Under the pieces are notes generated by a model. That model was not told where the DNA came from and made no database searches. It worked only from the letters and a program-made list of their open reading frames with translations. The position numbers were made by a program, and so were the translations under genes. From positions 464,245-528,244 of the forward strand of contig LLEY01000024.1 of NCBI GenBank assembly GCA_001414485.1: 64,000 bases of DNA. The letters run 5' to 3'. Shown in pieces: positions 24,542 to 37,935 of the stretch. Numbering within the stretch: the first letter of the stretch is position 1; each line of letters opens with the position of its first letter. This DNA is from Calycina herbarum (lineage: Eukaryota; Ascomycota; Leotiomycetes; Helotiales; Pezizellaceae).

Positions 24542-26227
24542 TATATATAGTAGTAATATATAAATATAAGCTAAAAAGTTCTACTTTTAGTAGTAAAAAA
24601 CAAGATATACTTAAAAATTAGGTAAGAAACTAATAACTCTTACTTCTCCTCTCTCTTTCTCTTTTAAATAGATATAACCTTAGAAAGTTTCTATAATTTC
24701 CAACCCTATAACTATACCCCGATATTAGGCCCGAGAAACAATATCACAAAACCACCAAGGCATCTTACTATTTTACGACATCCTTCGGTCTTGTGGTCTT
24801 CTATCTCTCTCCATCTTGACCTCGGTAAATATCCACTCGCCATGAAAACTAGTTTGTGATACAAAATTTCATCACAAAAAAATTACACAAAAGAAAGAAA
24901 TACGAAAAGGCGGTCACTAATCTCCATCACAAAACAAAAAGACATCCCACTTTCCACCCATATACTAACCAATACAACACCAGCATCAAACCACGAACCC
25001 CAAAAAAGAGATCATCAAGGTTCCGGCCTTTCCTCTTCTTAACCTCTCCCCTTTTTACTCCGTACCAAGAAAAATGCGATTGGGTTCCCCCTCCACGGTC
25101 AAAGGTCCCCTTTTCGTCATTCCCTCAAGCTCATCACACATCAGGCGGGGTCGTTCTGGGGGGTAAACCTAAACCTTATACACGTAAACCACGAAACTCA
25201 AAAGGCAAAAATCCCAAAAAGGTACCCAACACGGGACACCATCCTGACCGTCTAGGTAAAAAACTCAATGCATAAATAAATCCGGAGAAAGCGAAAGAAA
25301 TCCAAGAGAAAGTTTTAAAATAAAAAGGAAATAGACGAGATATGACAGAGGCTAGTCAAGATCCTAGAACCCTCTCGGGATAGACCGTACGAGGGGAAGA
25401 TACTTGGATATTCCTTGTTTGCTGTGTGATATAACATGTGACCTAGCACAAATCACATCACATCTCCGACTCAGATCGATTCTAGACTAGCTGAGAAATC
25501 AATCCAGGGAAGAGACAGGGTGTCTTTTTCGGGTAAGGATACGTACAAATGAAAATACAAATAGAAACAAAAGAAATACCGCCGAAATAACCACAAGACT
25601 GTGCCTTCCAAGGAGCCCGATATTTAAAGGTAATGTATGACGGACAGGACAGCACGACACCAAAAAGTAAGACTCCTTCCAAACAGCCGAGTAATTTTGC
25701 ATCCCCCCAATCAATTATTTTTATCCCCCTTCAATTTCGCACAGATGATTGGAATCTAGTGAAATGGCATTCTCCCGGTAGCCTCCCCGCGCGGGAAACG
25801 AGGATGCCACGTTTTACACTAAGGAAGTGCAAAAAAAAGGTGTGAGTGGTTCCTTGAACGTCATTTAGAGGTTGGTGAAGAAAGAAGGGTGCGGGATGGA
25901 GAGTAGCCCCAAGCAGCAGGTCGATGAGATAGGAAGGAGTGTAAGCATCCTGTAGCTGTCAATGGTCGAGATGCGGCCGCAGCGAAAACGTGGAGGGGTT
26001 GTTGATGTGTTAGAGTTACATCTGGGGGAGATCTCGCCAAGCCTTAGAAGCTCGTGGACCTCGTGGAGCTGTGCGTCTCCGATCATTTAATTCAATGCGG
26101 GGGCCAAAATATATTCTCCAGCCGGAGGTCGGTCAGGAAGATAAGAAGCTGTGCTGCGACGGTGACGAAGATAACGATGTCTGCATGCTGTAATCGTGCA
26201 GTTTGCTCTTGCTATCTCAAAGAAATG

Positions 26228-26297
26228 CAGCTTCTACTCGCAACTTCGCAGTAAAACAGCTTGTACTCGCGGCTTCGCAGTAAAACAGCTTGCGACG
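26228..26297. repeat. 29-bp tandem repeat, two copies plus a partial third
   Basis: The unit begins CAGCTTSTACTCGCRRCTTC and ends GCAGTAAAA. Full copies start at 26228 and 26257 and the partial copy at 26286. They differ at three positions. Confidence 0.7.
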
Positions 26298-29200
26298 CTC
26301 GCTCTCGATTCAACGGACAAAGGTCAACTCCATCAATGAGAAAAGAAGGGGAAAGCTCCGAAACGTTTTAAGGTCGCTCGTAAAACATAGTCCTGCATCA
26401 GCGCCGATATCATATCCAGTGGCAGTGCGATGGTCCAGGTTTAGATTTAGACACTTCTAAAGCATGACAATTGGCCCTCGTCTGAAGTCACAGTGTTCTT
26501 TTTTGGGATACACTGCACGCAATATCTAAACCAGCGCCGTAGACATGCAGATGAATAACATCCTCATCCAACAAATCACGAAGTCTGAATATTCCGCACC
26601 TTGGATAAAATGGGGCGTAAGCAGGGCAAATGATCGCATGTGGCGGATGATTCGCACGGGATGACGCGAGAAAAGCCGATGAAAGAAGAGAAGATGGTTT
26701 CTTCATCGCGGATATGCGAGCAATATCTGATCATCGAGAGTTACCATTTTGGGGGGGAGGGCTGTGCCATCTTGGTATAGTAAGCTTTGGTGTTACCAAA
26801 GAGACTGATGATAGCGATGTGGACTTCTCTATTCAGCTGGAGCAATCCCCTTGGGGAAGAATAGAACCTTTTTGATCGCCGTCTTGTGTCACTCAGTTTC
26901 ATAGAGGCTCCGAAAGAACGAGGGAGGCGGAGCCATATGATGGTGTGGTGTTGTCAGCCCCTGCAATGAGGGGTTGGCCTGGGAAAAGTATGCGATGATG
27001 CGCCGAACAATGGTTCATGGATGCTGAGATATTGCCAGGCATCTTTCAGAATCTACGATCGAATGAAGCAAGCACAGCGGCGAAGAACCTGAAGTCGAAC
27101 CACCTCCACCACAGAAAAGGCATGGATTTGGAAGGGTGCAGATGTTGACCAAGTTGACCCTAGCTCGGTAGGATCTAAGTTCAATGAACCATCGATCCTC
27201 CCGCTGACAGTCAGCCAGTAATCATTTGGGAAGACTGTAACGTGCCTTTGAAACGATATCGAGAAGCTTAAACCGACGATCTGAAAAGGAAGATTAGAAA
27301 CAACGTAAAAAGGATGGACATCGGGATTTGAGAAGGGAGCGAAACCAAAAAAGATTCCTTCCATGCCGCCAAAACAGTGGATTTCTAGAAGATCCGGTAA
27401 CACCTTGCCTATTTTCCGAGCCGTTGTGAAAAAAGGAAAGTTTCGAGCTCGAGAAGTCTGGAGACGATAGAGGAGGTCCTGGTGCGACAAAAAAGAAAGT
27501 ACTGTTGGACTTTGTGATGTGACTTCAGTCTTCATCTGGTTATTTCTGGTCTGAATAGTGGATTCGGCAGTTGGTCTTTGGCTTAGTCAAGCGGTTGGTG
27601 TGCGGCGCGGCACTAGGCCGTGGCAATTGTGATGGCTGGCAAGTTGAAGGCATCGTGATGCTGATCTCACATGCCCAACTGCCCAAGCTTCTGGTTTTCT
27701 AATTTGAGAGACTGCGTCGCATGGCAATGGGTGACACAAGTGTAGGTTGGGTCGTGGGGATACTACTGTATCCGCCACGGTACTGTATGTAAGAACTCTA
27801 GAGAGTTCATCAAGACGAAACATCTCGCCAGGCCCAATGGTCGAGAGCTGGTGGCAACGTCGAATCGGTTCTTTGTGGTGCCTTGAGTTGCCTGCAAGAG
27901 CCGGTAAAGTGGACAAGGTCGTCTGCAGCTATCTAGCTCTCGATGCCCTGGTCAATTCGAACCACTGATCGTGTCTTCTCGAGTAGGTTAGGGGTAGATA
28001 CAGCAATTGAAAAATACTGGCAGGAACGTTGTCTCAAATCTTGAGAGTCTCGTCTAGGTTGCAAAGGATCTTGCTCGGGTATCTGACAAAAAAGGATAGC
28101 ACCTTTTACGGGGTCAAAGTTGCCTCCCGTGAAGTTTAAGATTGAGTTTGAGACCGGAGAGGATGATGGAATGTATACCAGTACGCCTCCATAAACTCCA
28201 TTATTCCCTGTGCCGGAAAATCACCAAACAATCCGTCTCATTTCCATTGGCCGTGAAATTTTTATATATTGGTTTGCGGAGATGATAAACTGAGACATTG
28301 ATATTTGGCTTTGAAAGTCGGGACTCTTGGCCACACATTTATAGAACGCCTTACTTCGTGGGTAAGTCGCGACCAATTATGTTCTGGAACATCGGCTCGA
28401 TGCGGTCCAACAACGACTGTGCGACGAAATGTCAAAGCGAACAAATATAACCAAGTCCCGGCTCTTAGTTGTTTCTGAGCCAGATCTATTTGCCCCGACG
28501 ACCCGTTCGTCGGATATCTGTCAACGTCGGAGTCTCTTCCGAGAACGATGTTCAACTTGAATTTGATGCTCAGACATCTGCCTAATCACCTGAAGGTTCA
28601 CGTACCGGTACACGATACACGAGCCTTCAACGAGAAGGTGCAGGTGTGGTGAAAACGAGGACTTTATCTCTTGAGCTTAAATACTCAACTATAGTTCGAC
28701 GTTGACCGAACTGAGACCGATTGAAGATGTGAAGCAAGAAAAAGCAAAGACATGCTGGCAACGGGTCGTTTCAAGACACCTCGGATTTTGCGTTTGCAAG
28801 ATGCGGTGGGCAACAGCCTGGCAACGTGTGCCAATGTTGCATAGTAGCACAAAATAGTGTTACACTGCAGCTGTCAGCAAAGACAGGCTCAAGTTGGTGA
28901 TCTGAAGGCATGAGAGATGGTTGGGATGCGTTGATTTTTGAAGCTTTTTCGAAAGAGAGACTGGAAGTTGAAACATGAAAAAGATTTCTTGTGAAAGGAC
29001 CAGACCAGGGCCCTGGGAGAAGAAGAACCGGGGTGAAGGAGGTCGTGAACCAGGAAATGAAGCCCATTGGCCTCACCCTGGTCATCCCCGCTGTCGCTTC
29101 AAGCGAAGTGTTTCTCTCCCATGAATCCCAGGCCATCTTGGCAAAGCGTGGTCCAACTCTTCGACTCTCGCCCGCCTTCTTTCTCATGGGCAAATATAGG

Positions 29201-30324
29201 CATGATGAACAGATATAGAGACAGACACTCTAGGATAGATCGTGGAACGCCGTTGAACTTAAAGCACGTCACTTGGGCGCCGAGTAACTGGAAGATACGA
29301 AGGAATAGAGACAAGTCCGCACTGTGATGAAGAGAAAGAGTAATGATTTGATTTCCAGGTGGCCGACTCGAGACTTCGTGGGGTTGAGGAGGGCGACGGC
29401 TGCGCCCGCAAAAGTGCCGTAGAAGTGTACGAGAGATACTTCTGACTGGGCATTCAACTTCATTCAGCCTGCGTTCGAATCCGCGTTTACGTTTACGCCG
29501 CAGGTGCATGTGCAGCCGATGCGCTGCGAGTTGCAAAGGGCACTCCTGAACAAGGGCTTGATAACTTTTGATGCATGAGAAATCAGTGGCGGGGGAGGTC
29601 GGTTGTCGGCTTTTTGATCCCGTATAGATAGACTAGGGGATAATCTATAGCACGGGGGTTGGAATCGTTTTTAGATTATACGCCAGATGGCTTTGGAGAA
29701 ACACCGCTTTTTCCCATTTCGTCGAATTTATATACATCCGTACGGACTCCGTCACTGGGCGACTTTCGGGGTCGTGGAAGCTGAATCGGAAGGCCGTATG
29801 GTGGAATTGTCTTCGGCTAGGCCCTGAATTTAAGCGGTCATGGGGAGCCTTGTGTGATGCAGCTAGCAACGCAGCGAACTCGTATGTCAATGCAAGGCAA
29901 GTGCAAACTTAGTCTGGTGTCTAGTTCCTCGAACTGCTGCAACTGCAGGCTAGACAGGTGCGGCGAGTCGCCTGGAGATGTTTGTTTTTTGGCTCTTGGA
30001 GAACCCGCCTTGACATTTCCCAGAACTCTTGAGAAGAAGCTTGATCTTCTCTTGCGAAGAATTGTCCATCTCGAGTATGCATTCGAAAACCTGGATACTC
30101 CTGATCAGTGATCAAGCGTGTTAGGATTGGCTGGCATGCCACCGTCCAGAACGATGGAGTAATATTTCCAAGGGAGGTCGACGATGCGATGTGAATTGCC
30201 CTCCTGCTCGCCTACTAGGTTATGCCTCACAGTGGCATACTCGATCCTAGCATCCTCCCATGTTGGATTTTCAGAGCTGCCTTATCCTTTGTGTGCCACT
30301 ACTTGTCACTGCCACCCCGTAACC

Positions 30325-30355
30325 AGGAGCATAACCAGGAGCATAACTAGGAAAC
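30325..30355. repeat. 12-bp tandem repeat AACCAGGAGCAT
   Basis: Two copies and a degenerate third (AACTAGGAAACT) lie in tandem in the long non-coding region upstream of the scaffold gene. Confidence 0.6.
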
Positions 30356-31269
30356 TGGCCAGCTTTTCTCCTTGCAGTAATTGTCTTTCCATATTTATTG
30401 TACGGCGTAGGGATTTAGTATTGTGGTATAGTTGGAGCAATTGCCTGCCAGCCTGCAAGCAACAACCTTGGCTTGAACATCATCGACAAGCACACTCTCA
30501 CTCACTTCTTCCTCTTCTCATCATCTCTTCCGTACACTTGCAATCACCCGCTTGCTTCATCACCGATAATACCGGACAATACTCCCAACTTTCTGATCCT
30601 TCGGCGCAACCGTTTTGTTCTCTCTTCTGTCTGTCTTACTTCCAGCTCTTGCCTCCCGCTGTTGGAATTAGCTGAGCATTACCAAGCTAAAATCGGTCGC
30701 TCATCTCCAAACAACAGCTTCCACCCCCACTCCGCAGACGTAACTTACACTCTTACACCTCGCGGTTGATGATTCCGACTAGCTAGTCACCAGTAGTCAA
30801 GCCCAACTCGACCACGCATCTCCCCTATTGCCGCTACTGTTTTTGATAGCCCATCAATTTCAACGCCTTCAACCCCACTGAACGACATTCTTCCGCCCAG
30901 GGTACAAGCTGGCAGCCTCCCCTCTCCTTCTCCGCTGAGCACCCAACTCTCCCCAGCCCAACCTGCGACCCCTTGACCACGCTATACGTAGACTTTCGGT
31001 GGTGTTCCCTATATGTCCTGACCGGTGGCCGTCGACTAAACAACCAGGCGTGTCCTTGAAACGACCGGCAAGCCCACGAGAGCAGAGATTCCACTCCACT
31101 TTCTTCCAAGAAAACACCAGGAAGGCTTCCCAAGCGGCTTGGAAACGAACATTCGATCAGCGGCCCAAGGGCTCCGTAGTGGAGACTCCGAATTCAGACA
31201 CTCGAATTGGCAGACGCTTTGAACCCACGCCAGTGTCTCTCCTTACTCTGGGTGATCTCCTATCGACAT

Positions 31270-31312
31270 AAAATATTCTCACCACCTCCCCTCGCCCTCG
31301 CCCTCCCTTTAC
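31270..31312 (+). promoter_or_regulatory. CT-rich leader before the scaffold gene
   Basis: The run CTCCCCTCGCCCTCGCCCTC ends a few bases before the ATG at 31313. CT blocks like this commonly sit at fungal transcription starts. It supports 31313, rather than 31655, as the translation start. Confidence 0.45.
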
Positions 31313-34300
31313 ATGTCGAGGAACGGTCTGCTTGGGACTAGTCTTTCTTACCGGGGTCCCTTCACGCCAACTACCAGTAGCTCGACGACGCAGAAATCCA
31401 AAGAAGAGGCCCAGGTACAGGCATTGTATGAGCTCGGCCTCCTTACCCACACGGACAAGGGCAGCAGCAGGAGGCGAGAGAAGAACAAGGGCAAGGAATT
31501 GCCTGGTGGATCCCGCGTTGCAGGATCACATCCCCAAAAGGGTACGCATCCCTCGTTTGAGTAACTTCGTACTTTTTTAGCACTTGAGCGACACAGTCCT
31601 GCCCTGCACCGCAATCTGCAAGCAAGACTTCGTGTCATCTAAATTCTCCTGCCCATGGATTCATTCTCGGACTATTCCAGTCAACGTCGACTAATCCATT
31701 CTTCTGCAGGCTCATACTCCAATTCGAATCGCCTCGACCGTTCGGCATCGAGAAGAGCAGCGCCGCCATCCGTGAGAGAGAATAAGGAGAACAGCAAAGG
31801 GTCGAGAGAACTGCGCAACCGCGCAGGCGGAGGAATGGCAGGTATGCTGGACGCCGACAGAAGCCGCACGAGGCGGGAGCGAACATTCGTCGGCAGCGAG
31901 TGTGCAGTCTGCGAAGAGCCGCTGGAACACACTCTTCGCGGCGAGCGTATCCTCCAATTCTCGTGTGGGCACGTCTCCCACGAGGCCTGTTTCTACGAGT
32001 ACATCAAGGAGTTCGAATCACAGTATTGCCCGACCTGCAATGCACCGTTGGGCTTGGATACCAGTCGGGGAGGCAATGTTTTAGACATTGGTAAGACTTT
32101 CGGCACTGGTGCGTTAAAACTCAATTTTACTGATCATCCTCCTATTTCAGAGAAGCTAAGTAGTATTGTGCGATCAGTTGCGTCGAATGATGTCTCGAGA
32201 TCCAATCAAGCTACACCTACCCCTTGGGACAGCCAGACTGTCCGCCCACCGAGCAGAGAATCGAACCAGCGACAGCAGAGAGAGAGGGAGCAGGAGAGAG
32301 CAAATAGCCAGGACAGACGAGGCCCCCCAAGTAACAATGGAAGCAGCAGAGATAGTCGGGACAGCAGAGAGCGCGCGGATAGATATGCAAACCCATCCCA
32401 GACAGGGAGTGGACATCGTCGAAACGACTCCGAGGCGACAGGCACCAATTCATCGGTGGGCTACTCAGAAACGGCCGGGAGTGTGCCTACACGCCGTCAC
32501 GACTACGATGTTCAGTCAATGGAGGCCAGTATTACGAGCCCACGGGCAAGCGTCGCCAGAAACCCGATTCCACCGCCATCAGTCAGTGTGCGATCAGAGT
32601 TCCCTACGCTGAATCGATCACGGCAGCAGCAAACTTTGACCTGCCTAGTAACAATTGAGGTCCCAGACAACAAATGGAGGCCTGATCCCGATGACCTACG
32701 AATCACACCCCCCGTTCCAGTGACTCGCCCAGAAGATACCTACGCTCGACCACCGTCGCCTGCCCAGAGCGCCCCTCGTTTCTATCCATATGAATCGCCA
32801 GAAGTTTTGGACGAAATCACCGAAGGCCTTAGAATCAGAGTTGAGAATTGGCATGGCCTTGATTTCAACAGGTATTTGTCCTGCCGGTCAAGCTATGAAA
32901 TTGAGCACTAACAAAAAACAGATTCGGCAAACTTCGCCTGTACGGAACAATTCGAGTAGGAAAAGATAAGCAATCATGGCAGGAATTGGAGTGCTTCCTC
33001 TTCGCCGAAATGCTTATCTGCGTCAAAGAGAAGAAAGTAACCATCCCCCAAGGTTGGGAGGACACCGCCCACATTCGCAAACACACTCGATGCACCCTCA
33101 AGGGATCTATCTTGATTAAAAAGCATCTCAACGAGGTCCTAGAATCAGGTAGTGGTAAAGCCAACCTTGGGCAAACCGAAAAGATAACCACGTCTAACCT
33201 GCGCCCTGTAGAAGATAACATTTTGACGCTCAGTCTCTCTGTAGCTGAGCTACCATCTTTCCATCTCAAATTCGAAAACCGAAACCAGCTCAAACTATGG
33301 CAACAAGCCCTACTCGATTTAAATGCCATCGAAGGCTCTCCCATCCGCAGTCCTGATTACGACCTCTCTGAAACCGACGAAGAAGATTGGCAAAAAGTCA
33401 ATGATCAAAAGCGAGTCTCCTCCGTCAATTCCTCTTCATATGATAAGAGATCAGCAACCACTGCACCAACAGAATATACTAGCGGAAAAGGAGTGCGGTT
33501 ACCAGCTGCTGTTCATGTACCATTCGATATTGTGGTTGTCGTTCCAATATCTTCGTCTATGCAAGGGGTAAAAATAAGCTTGGTGCGTGATGCGCTCAAG
33601 TTTATGGTTGCACAATTGGGAGAGCGCGATCGCATGGGTCTCGTTACTTTCGGCTCAAGCAATGGAGCAGCCCCTTTGGTGGGGATGACCAGCAAGTCTT
33701 GGGGTGGGTGGACTGGTGTCCTTGCTTCCATTAGACCAGTTGGGCAGAAGAGTCATAGAGCGGACGTCGTCGAGGGCGCGAATGTTGCCATGGACTTGCT
33801 TATGCAACGCAAGTCTAACAACCCAATCGCCACAATCCTCTTGATTAGCGATTCAGCAACCTCTGATCCAGAGAGTGTTGACTTTGTTGTATCAAGAGCA
33901 GAGGCCGCCAAGTAAGTACTATCAACGAGACAATTGGGGTTTTTTACTAACTATGATAGGATTGCCATCCACTCTTTTGGACTTGGTATGACCCATAAAC
34001 CAGATACCATGATTGAACTTTCAACGCGCACCAAGGCATCATACACCTATGTGAAAGATTGGATGATGCTAAGAGAGTGTGTTGCCGGTTGTATTGGTTC
34101 CCTTCAAACCATGTCTCACCAAAATGTCAAATTGAAGCTGCGACTACCAGAAGGATCACCTGCCAAATTCGTCAAGATCAGCGGAGCCCTTCAGATAACC
34201 AAACGCGCAACAGGCAAAGACGCGGAAGCCTCCCTTGGGGATATGCGATTCGGCGACAAGAGAGATATTCTCGTACAACTAGTAATTGCTCCCGATAATG

Positions 34301-35178
34301 CGTCACAGGAGCAATTACCACAGGATCCTTGGGAGTCCATCATCTCTGGGCTTGAATCCCTCGGTGGACCTCTGGATCAAGATGATCAGCGGACTATGTC
34401 CATTGAAGAAGTTCCACTTATTCAAGCCGATTTGACGTGGGGCGATATTCTTCGGGATAGCACCCTCACTCAACTTGCTCGACCGTCTCTTCTCGCCATT
34501 ACTATGCTCCCAGCAACACCAAGCAATAAAAAGACCAATTCTCAATGGCCCAATGCGCCACCAATTCCACCTCATCCAAGCGTTGTTCAAAGGCGCATGG
34601 AACTCCTCACTTCAGATATGCTTACCCGAGCACTCACATTGGTCTCAAGAGGTCAACATGACCGGGCGCAGCATCTTCTGAATGAGACCCGATCGATTCT
34701 TAAAGGTTTAGGGAAGGGAGGTCTTCCACCGATTCCCCCAAGTAACAACAAGTCACCAAACCCATCAGGTACAGATGGATCGTCTCCTACAAACTCCAAC
34801 ACCCCCGATCGCCGCCGTACACCTTCACCTACTTCAGCAGTGTCTGCAAAGAGTCACTCCATCCCACGTGCTCAGTCAAATGATGCGTTGACTATGAATT
34901 CCTCCCCTGGTATCGATCCAGTCACTGTTTCTGCTCTCGATGCCGAACTTGAATCCAGTTTGGAGTGGATTAATCATCCTGCAGTGTTTGGAAGAGATAG
35001 CAGGAAAGCTGTCCTACAAGCTATTGGCGTCATCAGTAGCCAGAGAGGATACACATTCCGAACTCCAGTCGAAAGCCTATGGTCTGGCCGAGTTAGTGGT
35101 GTGAAGCGCCTGACTGAGCGAAGCCGCGAGTGGCGCGAAGAAGGTGGTGGCGAAGGCGGAATTATGGAAGAGAGCTAA
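31313..35178 (+). CDS. Far1/Ste5-like MAPK scaffold (RING-H2, PH, VWA)
   Basis: Five exons: 31313-31541, 31710-32090, 32151-32871, 32922-33911 and 33960-35178, giving 1179 residues. Residues about 141-190 form a RING-H2 finger (ECAVCEE...FSCGHVSHEACFY...YCPTCNAPL). Residues about 444-585 form a PH domain (FGKLRLYGTIRVG...LECFLFAEMLICV...LKFENRNQLKLWQQAL). Residues about 640-840 form a VWA domain (PFDIVVVVPISSSMQGVKIS...ATILLISDSATSDPES). Long disordered Ser/Arg/Gln-rich linkers lie between. RING-PH-VWA is the architecture of yeast Far1 and Ste5, which tether the pheromone MAPK cascade to G-beta and the membrane, so mating or cell-fusion signalling is the likely role. I extended the start to 31313. 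An ATG there opens 76 codons ending in GGTACGC, and a phase-matched acceptor with branch CTAAT lies at 31709. The in-frame ATG at 31655 would then be intronic. The N-terminal extension has a basic patch (SSRRREKNKGK), as Far1/Ste5 proteins have before the RING. Confidence 0.85.
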
Positions 35179-37603
35179 ATGCCTCCCTCCTTTCGCAAGA
35201 GCACACGACTCCGATTGTACGATTCCGAATTTTTCCATTTTCGACGATACCATAAATAACTTTATATCACGGTCTCCCCTAAAACACGAATATCCGATGT
35301 TTACCGAAATATCTTACACTATATAACGAATGCGATGGCCTTATTGTTTTTGCGCATACTCTTTTACATTTTTTATCTTGTACCATACCTATTCTTGCTT
35401 GTTTGAAGGATTTTCACATATTTGGACATACCCCCCTTCTTTTGTTTTTTCTGGCCATATATTTTGTTATTTATTTTGATTCCAAAAAATTGGAATATGA
35501 TCTCGTTTGTTTTGGGTTCTATTTTTTATCTTATTTACATACCTAGGGTGGCTGGTTTCTGGACAAAGGCATTTTGGGGGGTCTTATCGCTCTCTTTTTG
35601 ATTTCTTATATATGTAGTACAGCAGCTGATCTGGTACGAGATGAAGGCATCTTTTTGAATGGGAATGAAGAATGAAAAAGGATATAAATATATGGACAAT
35701 GCAATCATTTTACTGAGCTTTTTCAATTCTGTATTGGGTCCTTCTCTCTCTCTTTTATATGAATCAGTATGATCAAGCTCGCTTTATATAGATGTATATC
35801 TCACGGCCGCTTTGTTTCTAGCTAAATACTGAGGAGAAGCAAATTCGTGACGAGCGTTCTCTTGAAAATGGGGACTTTGGGGTTGGATGGTGGATAGTTA
35901 GATTTTCAACTTACTTGTTAGGAAAGCAATTTTTTCCATGTTGACATTCCTCTGCATTTTTGTTTCTTCTGTGTTTATTCTCTGGTGAATTTGGCGAGTG
36001 ATTTTTCCTTGCGATTACTCTCAATTGTCTGATTTGAATATTCTAGGTATCAGGCACGTAGGTAGGTGATCTTTCCAATAATTGCTAACGATGACGTTTC
36101 GAGGTGATTGGGGCGCTTTTTTGTGCTAGGGGGGTGGATGAACGTGAGGAGGTAGGGGGTAAGAAAGGGGGGTATCGAGGAAATGGTTTTAACATAATCT
36201 TGGTAAGGCTGGATGTGGATAGCCGAGAAGGAGGGACGCCACATTTATGGGAGCCCTTGGTTCTGGGTGGCTTTCTTTTGTGGCGTTGGGCGTTGTGTAT
36301 TTTAGGAAGAGAGGGGAAGGGGGATTTTGGCTTTTGGGGTATTTTGTACACCATTGGCTTTGGGGGTGTGTGGCTTTTCATTCTTCAGTCCTCTTTGGGA
36401 GCGGGGAGAAGTTGGATCTGGGCTTGCAACAGGAGCGAGGTGAGGGGGATGTATTGAAAATGATTTGCTTGCAAGAATGGAAATGCAGAACTCCTTACAT
36501 CTCTTTTTTCACATGCGAGTTTATTTTAAACTCTTGCTTCTTCAGGTGGTCAATTGGTTCTCTCGAGTTGCAATGTATGGGGGATTTCGGTGGCTTGCAT
36601 GGGAAACATGTGGATGCCATGTGGCGACGTTGTGCCTTGGTGGTGTGAGGGTTCTTTGGCTCTTTGGTTCTTCCGCTGCGCCGTCATCATTTTTCAAGGA
36701 TTGAAGGTAGGTATGTGTTTGGAATCTTTCTTCCGTCGGGTCATCCATGGATTTATGGACTTGTTGACTTTTTGGAATCATGGGGTGCAGAAGGGAGTAA
36801 GCAGGGGAGTTTGTGAAACTGGGGGCTTTTTGGGTCAAGGGGGGTGGTAGTCATGCTATGGCTTGTATTATTTGGGTATTGTCGATTGTTTGGGTATACT
36901 TGGATGTTGAGAAAGGGGTAGTGGAGAAGATGTTTTCTTCTATGGGTTTTGAAGTTTGAAGGTCAAGCAGGGGTGCCGGAATATGTCACTATCAGTCTAA
37001 ACCCTTCATTTGAAGGTACTTTGGGGTCGCAGCGGTGGGTATGCACAGTTTCTGCGAACGTTCTTGACAATTACAGATACAGCCTACTCCTAAGTACGGC
37101 ATGTACCACTTAACTTCAATTCTCCCACAAGGATAGGGATTAACAATTGCACGTACATAAACTTCTGGCGACGGTGTATATGTTCCAAAGAAAAAAGAGT
37201 AGATAACATGGCAAATCCAAGATCCGAATTTTTTTAGATAGAACTCAGCCGCCTGTGTAGGTATAACCGAGAACGTGTGTGCACACTCCGATTCACTATG
37301 AGGCTCCTCGAGAGCTAGACTTGTCATCCTGCCTTGATTGCTAATTTTACAATGAATCAGGCCTTTGGTGCCGATGTCTCCCCACCACGTTTTGTCTTCG
37401 TCTTTGATGGTTTATGATTCATGTTTTGAAGACAATCACAGCTACACGTAAAATCCTTACGTTGGAGTCTTCTACTCGGAATATCTGTAGGGTCTTTTGG
37501 AAGCACCGTTCACTGTCTGCTTTCCGGATAAAATTCACTTCTTTACTGTTCAAGTTAAATTCCACAAACTTCTCAAAACTGATTGAGGGAATCAAAACGA
37601 AAG
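35179..37603. other. Intergenic region without a recognisable gene
   Basis: It starts with the 3' region of the scaffold gene (T-rich). From about 36100 to 36900 the plus strand is strikingly G- and T-rich, with few A-C runs, giving long but meaningless open frames on both strands. The last 200 bp are the promoter of copy A; TTTTGGAA at 37495-37502 is one base from the palindrome seen before copies B-E. Confidence 0.5.
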
Positions 37604-37935
37604 ATGCCGGGAAGAAAAACGAGAGGACTCACGAGAACAGCAAAGACGCCTTATAAGATGATGAAGAAAGGATGGGAAGCTATTTGGGGACGAAGTGCAA
37701 GTGAAGCGAGTTCTTCCCTTGGATTTGGGTAACGCTGATTCCGGTTCATCAGAGGCCAAAGTTTCCAAACAACACACACGTCGAGTCGACCCAGATGGTT
37801 GGAAGAGATTTGAGGGTGACTTCATCAGAAAAGAAGGGGAGAAAATGGGTCCACACGGCGTTAGATTTCAGGGGAGGAATCTACGTCGAGTTACATGAAG
37901 AGGATTTGCGCAGTCTTTATGATGATTGTCGGTGA
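37604..37935 (+). CDS. Orphan small-protein family, copy A (GC-AG intron)
   Basis: Two exons, 37604-37696 and 37753-37935, give 91 residues. Exon 1 encodes a basic amphipathic segment (MPGRKTRGLTRTAKTPYKMM, then KKGWEAIWGRS). Exon 2 reads RPKFPNNTHVESTQMV..., then LRVTSSEKKGRKWVHTALDF and RGGIYVELHEEDLRSLYDDC. The 56-bp intron starts GCAAGT and ends CAG. Aligned with copy B it keeps the same phase-0 position, a CTGAT branch site and similar internal sequence, so I read it as a rare GC-AG intron. No signal peptide or cysteine pattern. I do not recognise the family; the coding claim rests on conservation between tandem copies. Confidence 0.62.

Larger units (their letters stand above)
22933..31312. 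other. 8.4-kb stretch without a recognisable gene
   Basis: Several short open frames occur on both strands, but none shows family motifs, intron structure or sensible composition. The sequence is moderately AT-rich up to about 25.9 kb and balanced afterwards. It does not look RIP-mutated except at 24400-24660. It holds a palindromic CTACTCGAGTAG cluster, a 29-bp tandem repeat and a 12-bp repeat, and it ends in the promoter of the scaffold gene. Long upstream regulatory DNA, non-coding transcripts or decayed genes are all possible. Confidence 0.5.

Noticed and set aside
24856..25275. Basic 139-codon open frame
   Set aside because: Lys/Pro/Thr-rich low-complexity translation, no family signal, no splice or promoter support.
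27053..27535. 160-codon minus-strand open frame in the gene desert
   Set aside because: No recognisable motif. Other frames are equally open and the composition is not gene-like.
36104..36850. Overlapping open frames on both strands
   Set aside because: They result from the G/T skew of the region, which removes stop codons from several frames at once.
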